Shown: positions 36,440 to 46,519, numbered from the stretch's first letter. The stretch is DNA of 64,000 nucleotides from Carnegiea gigantea (GCA_029747015.1 JAKOGI010002251.1:1-64000); one strand, 5' to 3'. The notes: generated by a model from the letters alone, not told the origin. Program-made: numbers and translations.

Positions 36440-36960
36440 CGCGTTTGCTCTCTTATTGTAGATGGAGGGAGTTGTACCAATGTGGCTTCAACCACCTCGG
36501 TAGAAAAGCTCAAGATGAAGGCAAAAGTGCACCCCCAATGTTACTCTATTCAATGGCTTAACCAAGGTAAAGGATTACAAGTTTCTCATAGATGCTTGAT
36601 TTCCTTTTCCATTGGGAAAAGCTATCATGATGAGATGTGGTGCGATATTATTCCCATGGATGATTATCACATCCTATTGGGAAGGCCTTAGCTTTATAAT
36701 CGGAAGGTAAAACATGATCGATTCTTAAATACTTACACCTTCCACAAAGATGGCCGGAGAATCACCCTAGCCCCTTTAGCCCCACAAAATGTCATCAAGC
36801 CAAAGTCCAAAGAAACACATAAGGATGGGGAGGTTTACCTTTCTTTTCTTGAACCTACCCTCTTAGCCGAGTACCATGAATTTAAGTCCCATAAAGAAAT
36901 GCTCCTTTACACCCCCACTCATGATCAAGCTGAACCACTTACACATCCATTAGCCCTCAA
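36440..36960 (+). pseudogene. D1 aspartic protease and linker
   Basis: The active-site region reads VDGGSCTNVAST (about 36460-36500), the D-G-G variant common in this gypsy lineage. It is followed by IQWLNQGKGLQVSHRCLISF, WCDIIPMDDYHILLGRP and a stop at the codon after GRP. The linker towards RT continues to about 36960. Apart from the stop the domain is well preserved. Confidence 0.82.
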
Positions 36961-37412
36961 ACTCCTATAACACTTCTCACAAGTCTTTCCCAATGAAATT
37001 CCATCCGGTTTGCCCCCTAAAAGAACCATTCAACACAACATTGACCTCATCCCTGGAGCTATTCTTCCTAACAAGCCTGCATATCGAATGAACCCCAAGG
37101 ACACCCAGGAGATTCAAAGGCAGGTGGAAGAGCTCATTTTAAAAGGACTAGTATGTGAAAGTCTAAGTCCGTGTGCCGTTCCCGCCCTTCTTGTTCCTAA
37201 GAAGGATGGAACCATGCGGATGTACGTGGATAGTCGGGCCATTAACAAGATCACTATTAAATACCAGCATCTAATTCCAAGATTGGAAGGCATGTTAGAT
37301 GAACTCCATGGATCCGTGTACTTTTCGAAGATTGTACAAGGATTTGAGCAATGCTCAACTCAAGGAGGTTGTCCTTACTCTCAACAAGAATTGAGGGCAA
37401 TTATTTCCCAAT
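36961..37412 (+). pseudogene. D1 reverse transcriptase, truncated by deletion
   Basis: The frame begins VFPNEIPSGLPPKR and runs AYRMNPKDTQEIQRQVEELI, then VPKKDGTMRMYVDSRAINKI and LDELHGSVYFSKI, all RT N-terminal motifs. Directly after SKI, where the catalytic Asp and the rest of RT should follow, it continues VQGFEQCSTQGG and stops just before the polypurine tract. The catalytic xDD box, RNase H and integrase are absent, so this copy could move only with proteins from a relative. Confidence 0.86.
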
Positions 37413-37422
37413 AAGGGGAGTA
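37411..37422 (+). other. D1 polypurine tract
   Basis: ATAAGGGGAGTA lies immediately upstream of the 3' LTR; it would prime plus-strand DNA synthesis. Confidence 0.75.
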
Positions 37423-38726
37423 CGATGCACATCTCGTAGGGCATTACATACAACCTTATTCATCAAATCCCTTTGGGGTGACTTCATTTTAAATCCAAGT
37501 TTGGCAAGATCTTTTTTCTTCTCCATTGTTTGAATTCCATGGTAAAAGGCATTTTATGGAGTTTTACTTGAACTTCAAAATGCCATTTTTAAAAGACCTT
37601 TTTTTTTAGGGGGCAAGCATGATGTGCCCATAGAGGATCATGATGATGGTCAAGCCCAAGGTCAGCCCAAATCCAAGGATGTCCAAAAGGTTCTTAAGCT
37701 TGTGAGAAACCAACTTGAAGCCCAAGAGGATTACTTTTCGATTTTGCCCAGCACAAGTCCCGCGTTTCTGACCTTGGTTGCCTAACTTAGTGTCATGTTG
37801 GGCCTTTATTTATGCTTTGGCCTTTTAGTTCTAGAAATACACTTTCCAATAAGCCATGAATCAAGTCATTTGGACTACATTTGCCCACTCAAATCAGCCT
37901 TCAAAGCCCAGCTATCAAAATTACGAGTTTTCAGTTATGGTTCTGGCAGCTTGGATTGTTTGACCCATATCTTTCGATCTGCAGATCCAAATCCAATGAA
38001 GCTTGATCCATTGGAAACTAGACTTCTTAGGATTTCCAGGGATATCTCATTTGTCCCATTTGGAGCCGTATCCACGGAGTTATGGCTCATAGAACTTGGC
38101 CCTACTGCAGATTGTAACGGCTGCATTTAATGCGTGTGATTAAAGTATTAAGTGTGTGTTTATTCCTCTCCAATGGCTCCCTTGCTTAATTTGCAGCATT
38201 TCCAGAGATTCTAGCACCTTTTTGGAATATTTGGGAGGTTACGCATTCAAGGGAGGGAGTTTTAATAGCTTAGATTCCAGAAGAGTCAATGTCTTAATTG
38301 CTTTGTTTTAATTCCTTATCTTTCGCTTTGCTAGTGTCTAGATACATTGTAATTCACTTGTTAGCTGGATTTTTAGAGTCTTGTTTTCCCTATAAAAGGC
38401 CATGGATGTGCACTATGGTGATGAATCAAGGAAGTTTTGTGAATTATGATCACAAGGTTGAGTGCTATCTTCCTGTTGTGCATATCTCTCTCTTAGTTAT
38501 CTCTAGCCTAGCTCACTAGAGTGGTGTTCAAGAGGCTTTCTTGGTCTCTAGAGTGGTGATATTTATATCTCTCAAGATCAGAAAGTTAAGCTCTAAGAAT
38601 CTTGGTGGTGATTTCTGTATCCAAGATCCATAGTCTATTCTCCTACATTATTGAATGCAATTGCTTGTTTTCGTTCATATGATCATTTCTTTGTCCATCA
38701 TTCTTTGAGGACATAAAAGTGCATCA
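37423..38726 (+). repeat. D1 3' LTR
   Basis: It starts CGATGCACATCTCG (the TG end mutated to CG) and ends AAGTGCATCA. It is collinear with the 5' LTR. Confidence 0.92.
38391..38398 (+). promoter_or_regulatory. TATA box in D1 3' LTR
   Basis: TATAAAAG, the counterpart of 34670-34677. It could drive read-out transcription into the downstream host element. Confidence 0.6.
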
Positions 38727-38733
38727 AAAATAG

Positions 38734-39549
38734 GGACTTCAGACCATACTTAGATCAATTTGAAATGGTGTTCATAGATAATATATTGATCTACTCAAGG
38801 ACATTAAACGAAGATACCATCACTTGAGGACAATCTTAGAAGTACTGAGGAAAAATGAACTGTTTGTAAAATTGAAGTAGTGTGAGTTTTGGCTGGGGAA
38901 AGTGGCATTTTGGGGCATGTGGTGTCTAAAGAGGGAACATGTATAGATCCTCAAACGATAGAAGCCATAACGTAGGGCCAAGACCCAAGAACGCAACTGA
39001 GTGAGAAGTTTCTTGGGATTGGCAGGTTATTATCATAGATTCATTCATAATTTTTCGAAGATCACTACCACCTCACCAACTTGACAAGGAAGATTACTAA
39101 GTATGAGTGGAACAACAGGTGCGAGGAAGCAGTTCAAGAGCTTAAGAAGAGATTAACTAGTGCACCTATATTGGCATTAACTGCCAATGATAAGAACTTT
39201 ATGGTATACAGCGATGCATTCAAGAATGGATTGGGGTGTGCTAATGCGGGATGACCATGTTATAGCCTATGCCCCCTGGTAACTAAAGGCCTATAAGTGG
39301 AACTATCCGATCCACGACTTGGAGCAAGCAGCAGTAGTGTTCGCGCTGAAAATTTATAGACACTATTTATATAGGGTATGTCATCGGATCATTATTGACC
39401 ACCAGAGTATGAAATATATGTTTTCCTAAAAGAACTTAAACCTAAGGCAGACAAGGTGGTCAGAATTCCTTAGGAACTATAACATAAACTTTCAATACCA
39501 CTCAAGAAAAGTAAATGTGGCAGCTGCTACATTCAGTTGTAGACTATAC
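38734..39549 (+). pseudogene. Ty3/gypsy RT 3' part and RNase H, family C copy 1
   Basis: The host pol resumes RDFRPYLDQFEMVFIDNILIYS: the catalytic box is I-D-N where active RT has (F/V)DD, so the second Asp is lost. Next come the RT connection (FLGLAGYYHRFIHNFSKIT) and RNase H motifs: MVYSDAFKNG-like sequence at about 39200, YPIHDLEQAAVVFALKIYRH, then DHQSMKYMFS and NLRQTRWSEFLRNYNINFQY. It stops at 39549, where the TIR element is inserted between RNase H and integrase. Several stops and frameshifts (38830-39000) show long decay. Confidence 0.82.
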
Positions 39550-40027
39550 TTGATTTCAAAGAATTCTTTTGAGGTACTGTTGATGATGATGTGGGATGAA
39601 AGAACGGGTTGACCTGATAGTTTGCGTACAACACCCGACGTCCTCTTCTCCAAAGGCCCAACCTTCAAAAATGGCACCCCTGGGTTGTGGATCAGGAAAC
39701 GCCTCTCCGACGGTCAAGTCAGCCCAAGGTCCAGGTCAAAGGTCAATAGAAAGAGAATGCAATATGAGTCAAATGTATCAGATTGCCCAGCTCCAATCCT
39801 TTAGGGAAGAGAGGGAAAAAGGAAGGAAATGGTTACCTTTCCAAACCTCACTAGTATCGAGATAGCGACTGAATACGTTCGAGAAACCTTTCGATGGCCT
39901 CTGAGGGAGACCTCGGCCCAATGTCCGAGGCCCGTCCCTGAGGATCACCTCATGCTCTGTCCGAGTTTCAACGTTGGCGTGGCTATAGGATACGCTCAGG
40001 ACTCCAGCATCCCTGAGATGGTGTAGG
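39550..40027. repeat. Left terminal inverted repeat of the 6.1-kb element
   Basis: It matches the reverse complement of 45154-45632 over its whole length with scattered differences. Shared blocks include GGTACTGTTGATGATGA, AAAGAACGGGTT, CCTCTTCTCCAAAGGCCCAA and CGAGAAACCTTTCGATGGCC. On the plus strand it holds an open 65-codon frame (39829-40026) equivalent to the start of gene A, which stops exactly where the inverted repeat ends. Confidence 0.9.
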
Positions 40028-40039
40028 GCCGAGGGCACG

Positions 40040-40722
40040 ATCTCATAGCCGATCGCTACACTCCTTAGCGGGGGCTAAGGGTCCATGAGGATGGTCATGG
40101 CCAGTCGCTACACTCTTAGCCCCAGTGGCGGCTAAGGGTCCATGAGCACGGCCTTATGGTCGGTCGCTACACTCTTAGCCCCAATGGGCGCTAAGGGTCT
40201 ACGAGCACGGCCTTATGGCCGGTCGCTACACTCTTAGCCCCAGTGGGGGCTAAGGGTCTATGAGCACGATCTTTTGGCCGGTCGCTACACTCTTAATCCC
40301 AGTGGGGGCTAAGGGTCCACAAGCATGGCCTAGCAGCCGGTCGCTACACTCTTAGCTCCAGTGGGGACTAAAGGTCCATGAGCACGGACTTATGGCCGGT
40401 CACTACACTTTTAGCCCCAATGAGAGCTAAGGGTGTACGAGCACGGGCTTATGATCGATCGATACACTCTTAGCCTTAGTGGGGGCTAAGGGTCCCAGAT
40501 CACGGCCTCATAGTGGGTCATTGCACTCTTAGCCCTAATAGGGCTAAGGACCCTGAGCACGACCTTATGGCCTCATGAGCACGGCCTTATGGCTGATCGC
40601 TACACTCTTAACCCTAATGGGGGCTAAGGGTACACAAGCACGGTCTCAAGGCTGGTCGCTAACCTATTAGCCCCAGTAGGGGCTAAGGGTCCAAAACCAA
40701 GGCCTTCCGGCCGGTCACAATG
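40040..40722. repeat. Hairpin tandem array 1, about 59-bp unit, 11 copies
   Basis: The core unit is GGTCGCTACACT, then CTTAGCCCC-AGTG-GGGGCTAAG (a 9-bp perfect palindromic stem with a 4-base loop), then GGTCTATGAGCACGGCCTTATGGCC. Eleven units in one orientation were counted, some with paired changes in both stem arms. It lies downstream of minus-strand gene B. Confidence 0.93.
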
Positions 40723-40984
40723 CGAGTTGCATATTCCTCAGCCAATTAACACATCACTTGTTCTTTCGCTTGGGGGATGCTACCATACAGCACATGAAGA
40801 ACGAAAACACAAGCTAAAATGAAAGAACAAGTACAAAGCAGAAGAAGGATCAACGAAAGAAGCTGGCTACGAGAAATGAACGTTTTTCATTATTGAAGTA
40901 CGAGTATAACCTCTAATTAAAAAAAAAAAAAAAGAGAGAGAGAGACAAGGAAGAAAGAAAAAAGATCAAGGAAAAAGAGGGGGG
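40723..40984 (-). other. Spacer between gene B stop and array 1
   Basis: AT-rich and non-coding. A run of A residues followed by (AG)n occurs at about 40920-40945 (T-rich on the gene strand). Confidence 0.5.
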
Positions 40985-43604
40985 TTACACATTAGGCTCT
41001 CCACTATCCTCATGAGCCTCTTCCTCAGAAGCCCCAGCATCAGCATCCAAGGGGTTAGTTGCCTCATCCCCTGTACCCTCACCCTCACCAAAAGGAGGAA
41101 TAAACTCCACCTTCTCGGGGTCTCGGCCTTCATCGTCGGCCCACTAGCCCTCGTCTAGGTAGTGGAGGTAGGCCTCGAAATAGCTATCCTGCTAAAATTC
41201 TTGAGCCAACGTCGCCAAGACCTTACGCAAATACCCTAAGGTACCGACACGACCCTGCTGATAGCATTGCTCCTTGGCTTGAGCCACCCTTTTAGCCCCC
41301 GCAGTCACTTCAGCCTTAGCCTTCATGAGCGCCTCCTCTAGCTGGTGCTGTAGGTCTTTCTTCTCGGCCTCTCGGGCATCCTGATCAGCCTTCCGCTTTT
41401 CCCAGCGCAGCTGGTATTAGGTCGCCAGCCCCTCCAGCCTTCTGCACTCCGCTGCGGCTCTCAACCCCCGCGCGAACACTTAAGCCATTGTCACCTCCTC
41501 CTCAGTGATCTTGGGGGGGATCTGAGGTACATGAGGTCCCCAAGTCCCAGGACTTAACTAAGTCATTGACAAGTGAAAACTTGGCCGTGGGATCAGCCTT
41601 GATGAAATTGGTGGATGACCGCTGGGCACTCGGGGAAGAACCGTCGATGGCCTGAGAAGTAGTCCCCACGGTTTTAGAGGGGGCGGTGTGTTCCTGGAGA
41701 CCGGGGGTGCGATTCCTCATAGACCAATTTCTAGAGTGCCAAGGGGCAGACCGTTCGGCTCTTGCTTCCCTCATATGGGTAGGGGTGGACGCTGCGGTCC
41801 TATCAGGATGGCCCTCGGCTTGTTGGCGCTTGCAGGCCGATAAGCTGATGGCGGGCTTCTTTCTGTGTGATACTAGATAGGGTGCCTGTGGTTAAAATAA
41901 CTTAGTCAGGTTACTCCAAACCAGGGGTCACAAGGAAGGGGGTGAATAAGGTTCTAAAGTGTACCTTCTTGGCTTGTTGCTTGACTAAGGCACTGCCTCT
42001 CCACTTCCCAACGACGCTCGATATCGGCTGCCACTTGCTTCAGAGTGGCGTCCCCGGTCTCAAAGATCGTCAACCTCCCCCTCGCTTGCTCTACATAAAA
42101 CAAAAGGGAAGTCACGTCAGAACCAAACAGAAAAGATGACTAACATTAGGACGACCAATACCCTTAGAAAAGTTCTTAAGGAGCAAAAGGCCCACCGCAG
42201 CAAGAAAGAAATTGTTTCCAAGAAAACTTCAACTTAGGGAGCCAATTCAAAGTTTCCCTGTCACTAGACTTGTTCTTCCTCCTCTCAGGGCCCTTCATAG
42301 ATTCTATTGCCTAAGCTATAAACTTCGGCATAGACCGGGGCTTATCGTCCTCCCGTATTTAGAATTGGAAGTAACAAGCCATTTTTCTTTCCTCATCCAT
42401 GGCTTCCCCGAAGGGGTTCCTAACAGGTTTACCCTCGTTCTAGTTAGGAATGTTTCCCTAACCTGACTCTCAGCAGACAAAGAGGAAGTCATATTTTCAA
42501 TGCTTCACCTTTGACTTCTTCTCGATGGTCGTCATGAATCCCAGCCTGTTGTTAAAACAACACCATCCTAAGTCCCTGGTCTCTTTGGGAGCTCTCTAGA
42601 CGGCATGCACGAGACTAAATGCCCGTGCCGAGCAAGGGAGGCCACACAGTTCGCAAGTCACAATGAAAGAGCAAATGTTATGCCATGATGTAGGCACAAC
42701 CTGTGTGGGTGCCAGTTCGTACTTGTTCAAAATCTCTTCAGTCACCAGGTGAAGAGGAAATCTGAGACCATAGTTGAAAGCCACGCGATAAACTGCTATA
42801 CATTTGACGGGTGGCTCATTCACGGTTGCATCTGCCTCTTGGTTTGTACCCTACAAGCAGGAGGTATTGCTTCTCGAGGGCGGTCCTCTTTAGTGTAGGG
42901 ATGACCTTAGGGTCGGGAAAGTGACTGCCCAGACCATCCTACAGGTTCGAGCGGGTTGAGGCCCCCGAGAACTCTAGTCCCTCTATCATAATCTCAGGAA
43001 CTAGTCCTACAGGCGAACGACATTTTCTCTTAAATACCGACTTGCTTGGAGCCGAAGGCCCTTTGTGAGACGAAGAGCTAATCGACGCCCCCTCCGAGGA
43101 TGAATGTCTCGATGAACTATCAAAAAAGAAGGAGGAGGAGGTCTCCCCCGAGGCAGAGCTAGTACTAGTGGAGGCCACTTCAGCCTCCAATTTTGATGAG
43201 CTTGTGGTGGAACAGGGATTACCTTATGCACCCTCGGCCAACAACTCATCTGGAGACCTAATGCGAGGGGTGGACTTGGTTTTTACCATTCTTCGTACCT
43301 GGAAATCAATCATATAGTCAGCAATGGTGATATCCCATGGATATGAGACCTCCACCTCAGGACTGAGGATGCTAGGGGTGGAGGAGTACTCGCAGCTAGA
43401 CCACGAGGGAGTGCCTGGTTCAGAAAGAGGCACCGCGTAGGGAATATTTTTGGGTTTCCTACATAGATTCTTTTGGGGGATGCCCACAACCACCCGACCA
43501 TCAATAAAGGCCAAGAGGCTAGGGAATTGTGGATGGCGGCCCTCCACTTGGGGACCGGCCAACCCTTCAGGAATGTCCTCACTGGATGAGCAAGACGATG
43601 ACAT
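40985..43604 (-). pseudogene. Gene B: PF04195-like transposon protein ('putative gypsy type transposon')
   Basis: Read on the minus strand in broken frames. First comes a Ser/Glu-rich N-terminus with acidic clusters (43604-42940). The diagnostic core (42823-42596) follows, with VYRVAFNYGLRFPLHLVTEE and LAPTQVVPTSWHNICSFIV, the pattern of the plant family Pfam PF04195 (xGLRxPLHPxxxxxLxxxxxAPxQLxPNxW). Next is RAPKETRDLGWCCFNN and KKSKVKHWKYDFLFV (about 42590-42490), then a Gln/Ser/Thr linker and a long coiled coil (RKADQDAREAEKKDLQHQLE, about 41400-41260). It ends EEAHEDSGEPNV at a TAA (40985-40987). Full length would be about 850 aa, as usual in this family. Several stops and frameshifts break it. 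The biochemical role of the family is unknown to me. The start is uncertain; 43604 is the first Met of the longest N-terminal frame. Confidence 0.72.
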
Positions 43605-44045
43605 AATTTACAAGTACAACAAACGAATGCTTGGAAGGAGTAGGAGGGTGTACCTACAGAAGATGAAGATTCAAGTGAGTTGTTTGAAGATGAGGATGAA
43701 TACTCAAGCAAAGCCTTCAAAGATAAGAGGGGGGATCTTGAGATACTACAGCGAATTTGAATGCAGAATAGGAACGGGGGCAGTGCCTTTCTCTCTAGAA
43801 AGCGTCTCTCTCTAGGTGGTTGAAATATACAATGAGAAAATGACCCTTTCTACCGAATCCACACCGTTATATAGAGTAGGGAGGCAGGACACTTTTCCCG
43901 AGACACCCAATAGGCGCAACCCCTCCCAACTGGCACCACAGGGCGACCTGCTGTCACTCTAGCAAGAAGCCCTAGACCTTGGGGAGAACGAGCATTCGAG
44001 TGCACTCCTTGATGACCATTCGCTGTACGCATAGCCTAAGGAGTT
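43605..44045 (-). other. Region upstream of gene B
   Basis: It contains minus-strand frames (43310-43720, 43850-44032) without a recognised domain. It may hold the 5' end or leader of gene B. Confidence 0.4.
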
Positions 44046-44770
44046 GAGGGCCCTTAAGCACGGCCTAACAGCCGGTCGCTACACCCTTAGCCCCAGTAGG
44101 GGCTAAGGGTCTATAAGCACGGCCTAACGGCCGATCGCTACACCCTTAGCCCCAGTGGGGGCTAAGGGTCCATGTGTACATCCTAACAGCCAGTCGCTGC
44201 ACTCCTAGCCCTAGTGGGGACCAAGGGTCCAGGAGCACGACCTAATGGCTGGTCGCTACACTCTTAGACCTAGTAGGGGCTAAGGGTCCATGTCGCTACA
44301 CTATTATCCCCGGCAGGGTGTAAGGGGCTATGAGTACAGCCTAACGGCCGGTCACTATACTCTTAGGCCCAGTGGGAGCTAAGAGACCATGGGCACGACC
44401 TAACGGTCGGTTGCTACACTCCTAGCCCCAGTGGGGGCTAAGGGTCCATGAGTATGGCCTAACGGCCGGCCGCTACACTCTTAGCCCCGGCAGGGGCTAA
44501 GGTTCCCAGAGCATGGCCTTCAGGTCGGTCGCTATACTCTTAGCCCTAGTGTGGGCTAAAAGGTTCCCAGAGTATGGCCCTAGGGCCGGGCACTCCACTC
44601 AGCCCCAGTAGGGGCTAAAGGCCTCAGAGCACGGCTCTGTGGCCAATCACTACACTCTTAACCCTTGTGGGGGCTAAGAGTTCCAGACCACGGACTCACT
44701 ATTGGTCTCTATATTTCTAGCCATAGCGGGGGCTAGGGGTCACAGAGTACGGTGCTACGGCCGGTCACAA
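44046..44770. repeat. Hairpin tandem array 2, about 59-bp unit, 12 copies
   Basis: The same unit family and the same orientation as array 1, with about 12 copies. Both arrays end in GGCCGGTCACAA on their right side. It lies downstream of gene A and upstream of gene B on the minus strand. Units are on the whole more diverged than in array 1; some carry CCGG in place of the CAGTG loop. Confidence 0.92.
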
Positions 44771-44893
44771 CATGTGTATGCAAATAAACCGTATAAAGAG
44801 GCGAGTCATAAAAGGATCTTTTATTTCAACGGCCACATCAGTGCATAGTGTCTCTGCAAGCACAAAAAAAGAATCCAATGGAAGCCCCTGCAC

Positions 44894-45352
44894 CTACTCC
44901 TTATCACTTGACATAGGAGGAGCGTCACTTAAACTCGAGGCTTCCACAGGACCGCTAGAAGATGCGAGGTCAGCGGGCGGGTTCACAGGGCGCAAAGTAC
45001 GGGCTCCCCTGAGCCTATACTCGACGTTCTCGAACCAAAACTCGAAGGGACCCCAATGCAACTGCTGCAGGGCCCACATCAGGTACTTCGCTGAGATTCT
45101 GCACGTAATATCCCATTCCGCAGTGTCGTTCATAACCATGGCATAGAAGATCGCCTGCACCATCTCGGGAATGTTGGAGTCCTGAGCGTACCGTGTAGCC
45201 ACGGCAAGGTCGAAACTCGGACAGAGTATGAGGTGATCCTCAGGGAGGGGCCTCAAACGCTAGGCCAAGGTCTCCCTCAGGGGCCATCGAAAGGTTTCTT
45301 GAACGTATTTGACCGCCATCTCGGTACTAGTGAAGTTCGGAAAGTGAACCAT
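44894..45352 (-). pseudogene. Gene A: unidentified transposon-borne protein starting in the right TIR
   Basis: The ATG at 45352 opens a frame of about 152 codons, with one in-frame TAG at 45260-45262. It reads QETFRWPLRET, then RPLPEDHLILCPSFDLAVAT, YAQDSNIPEMVQAIFYAMVM and RISAKYLMWALQQLHWGPFE, ending with a Ser/Pro-rich tail (PPMSSDKE). The first 65 codons lie in the inverted repeat and occur again, open, in the left TIR (39829-40026 plus). The sequence has the look of uncharacterised plant proteins associated with transposons, but I cannot assign a family or function. It could also be the first exon of gene B, since both are on the same strand; no clear splice sites were identified. Confidence 0.6.
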
Positions 45353-45632
45353 TTCCCTCGTTTTTCCCTTTCTTCTCTAAAGGATTGGCAGTGGGCAGTC
45401 TGATACATTTGATTCATATTGCATTCTCTTCCTATTGACCCTTGACCTGGACCTTAGGCTGACTTGACCATCGGAGAGGCGTTTGTTGGGTCCACAACCC
45501 AGCGGTGCCCTTTGTGCAGGTTGGGCCTTTGGAGAAGAGGATGTCAGGTGTTGCACGTGGATTGTCAGGTAAACCCGTTCTTTCGCCCCATGTCATCATC
45601 AACAGTACTTCAGAAGAATTCTCCAAAATCAA
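45154..45632. repeat. Right terminal inverted repeat of the 6.1-kb element
   Basis: The inverted partner of 39550-40027, almost identical in length (479 versus 478 bp). It contains the start of gene A and presumably its promoter. The outer end AAATCAA is followed by the TAC duplication. Confidence 0.9.
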
Positions 45633-45635
45633 TAC

Positions 45636-46519
45636 CCATCCCTTAACGTCTTGTTTTCATTACCCAAAGATTTATACGAGGACTTTAAGAAGCTAGGGAT
45701 CAATGTGGTGATGAGGAGGGTCAGACCCATACTTTATACCTTGGAGGTACATCCTACCTCGTGGAGGAAATTTAGGCTAGTTAGAACTCTAACTCATAGT
45801 TGGATAGGATCAGGATGAAGTGGTTATAGGGAAGGCACCTGACTTTATGATTCATGAAGACAGGATGTTAAGGTTCCAGAATCGGGTGTGTGTCCCCACC
45901 ATAGAGGAACCTAAGAAGTAGATCCTAGGTGACGGGTATAACACGCCACACTGTTCATCCTAATGTGAATAAGCTGTATAAGGACTCGAAATGAACTTTT
46001 TGGTGGAGTAACATGAAACAAGAGGTGGCAGAGTACATGGCAAAATGTCTGAATTCCAGTGAGTGAAAGCGAAACACTAAAGACCCATAGGACTTCTACA
46101 ACCGTTGGAGATTCTCAAGTGGAAATGGGGCTCAGTTTTCATAGATTTTGTGATATTACCACCACTCACCCAGAGGAAGAATAATGTGATTTGGGTTATC
46201 GTGGATCGACTCACGAAGACTACCCACTCCATAGCATGAGGCTCATATAGACCTTACAACAATTAGCCCGTGCCTACTAAGAGGACCCACTATATGGGGT
46301 GCCAGGTTTCATAGTTTCATGCCAAGACACTAGATTTCAATTAGGATTTTGGCAGAAGGTACAGGAGGCATTCAGGATGCTATTACATTTCAGTATAACC
46401 ATCCACCCAGCTACAGATGGGCATTGATTGAGTTCTCCTACAACAACTGCTATCATTCCAGTATTGGAATGGCCCCTTACAAAGCGCTGTGTGATAGGAG
46501 ATGCAGAACCGCAGTGTAG
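45636..46519 (+). pseudogene. Ty3/gypsy integrase, family C copy 1, truncated
   Basis: The host pol resumes in frame at 45636. The first motif is a YEDFKKLGINVVMRRVRPIL-like linker (about 45675). Then come WSNMKQEVAEYMAKCLNSS (46000-46060), VIWVIVDRLTKTTHS (46195 onward) and a degenerate second-Asp region (FHAKTLDFN). An internal deletion follows the PATDG motif, after which FSYNNCYHSSIGMAPYKAL appears in a shifted frame. It ends at 46519 inside the RRCRTPV region, where X copy 2 begins. The DDE triad is incomplete. No GPY/F module, chromodomain or 3' LTR follows. Confidence 0.8.

Larger units (their letters stand above)
33701..38726 (+). mobile_element. Gypsy element D1, internally deleted, nested in RT
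   Basis: It has two direct LTRs (33701-34985 and 37423-38726), a PBS, gag, protease and only the first part of RT. The total is 5.0 kb. The flank AATAG (33696-33700) is repeated at 38729-38733 as a target duplication, and removing the element restores the host RT frame. Two extra A residues lie between the 3' LTR end and the right duplication. RT palm, RNase H and integrase are missing: a large internal deletion joined RT to the last few codons before the polypurine tract. The LTRs differ only modestly (by eye 6-8%), so this is one of the younger insertions. It is a non-autonomous derivative. Confidence 0.9.
39550..45632 (-). mobile_element. 6.1-kb element with long terminal inverted repeats and hairpin arrays
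   Basis: The ends TTGATTT and AAATCAA open two inverted repeats of about 478 bp. A 3-bp duplication TAC (39547-39549 and 45633-45635) flanks it, and removing the element with one TAC puts the host RNase H-integrase linker in frame, which fixes both ends. Order read on the minus strand: right TIR; gene A (44894-45352); array 2; gene B (40985-43604, PF04195-like); array 1; left TIR. There is no LTR pair, PBS, RT or integrase. The 3-bp duplication recalls CACTA or Harbinger elements, but the ends do not start CACTA and no known transposase was recognised. Long TIRs recall Mutator and foldback elements, but Mutator makes 9-bp duplications. The class is unresolved. Confidence 0.8.
25985..46519 (+). 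repeat. Tandem segmental duplication, copy 1
   Basis: The unit is: segment X (25985-27960), LTR1 (27961-29934), PBS, pre-gag frame, gag, protease, RT, RNase H and integrase up to 46519. X, the LTR and gag are all repeated in the same order from 46520 onward at similar divergence (by eye about 90% identity). The boundary between copies lies inside integrase at a shared TAG (46517-46519, equal to 25982-25984). The two nested insertions at 33701-38726 and 39550-45632 are part of this copy only as far as the window shows. Confidence 0.75.

Noticed and set aside
40040..44770. Regularly spaced repeats resembling a CRISPR array
   Set aside because: The whole about 59-bp unit is repeated without unique spacers, the setting is a plant genome, and the arrays lie inside a transposable element.
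39550..45632. Mutator-type (MULE) assignment of the 6.1-kb element
   Set aside because: Long TIRs fit, but the flanking duplication supported by the restored frame is 3 bp, not 9 bp, and no MURA-like transposase was seen. Left unclassified.
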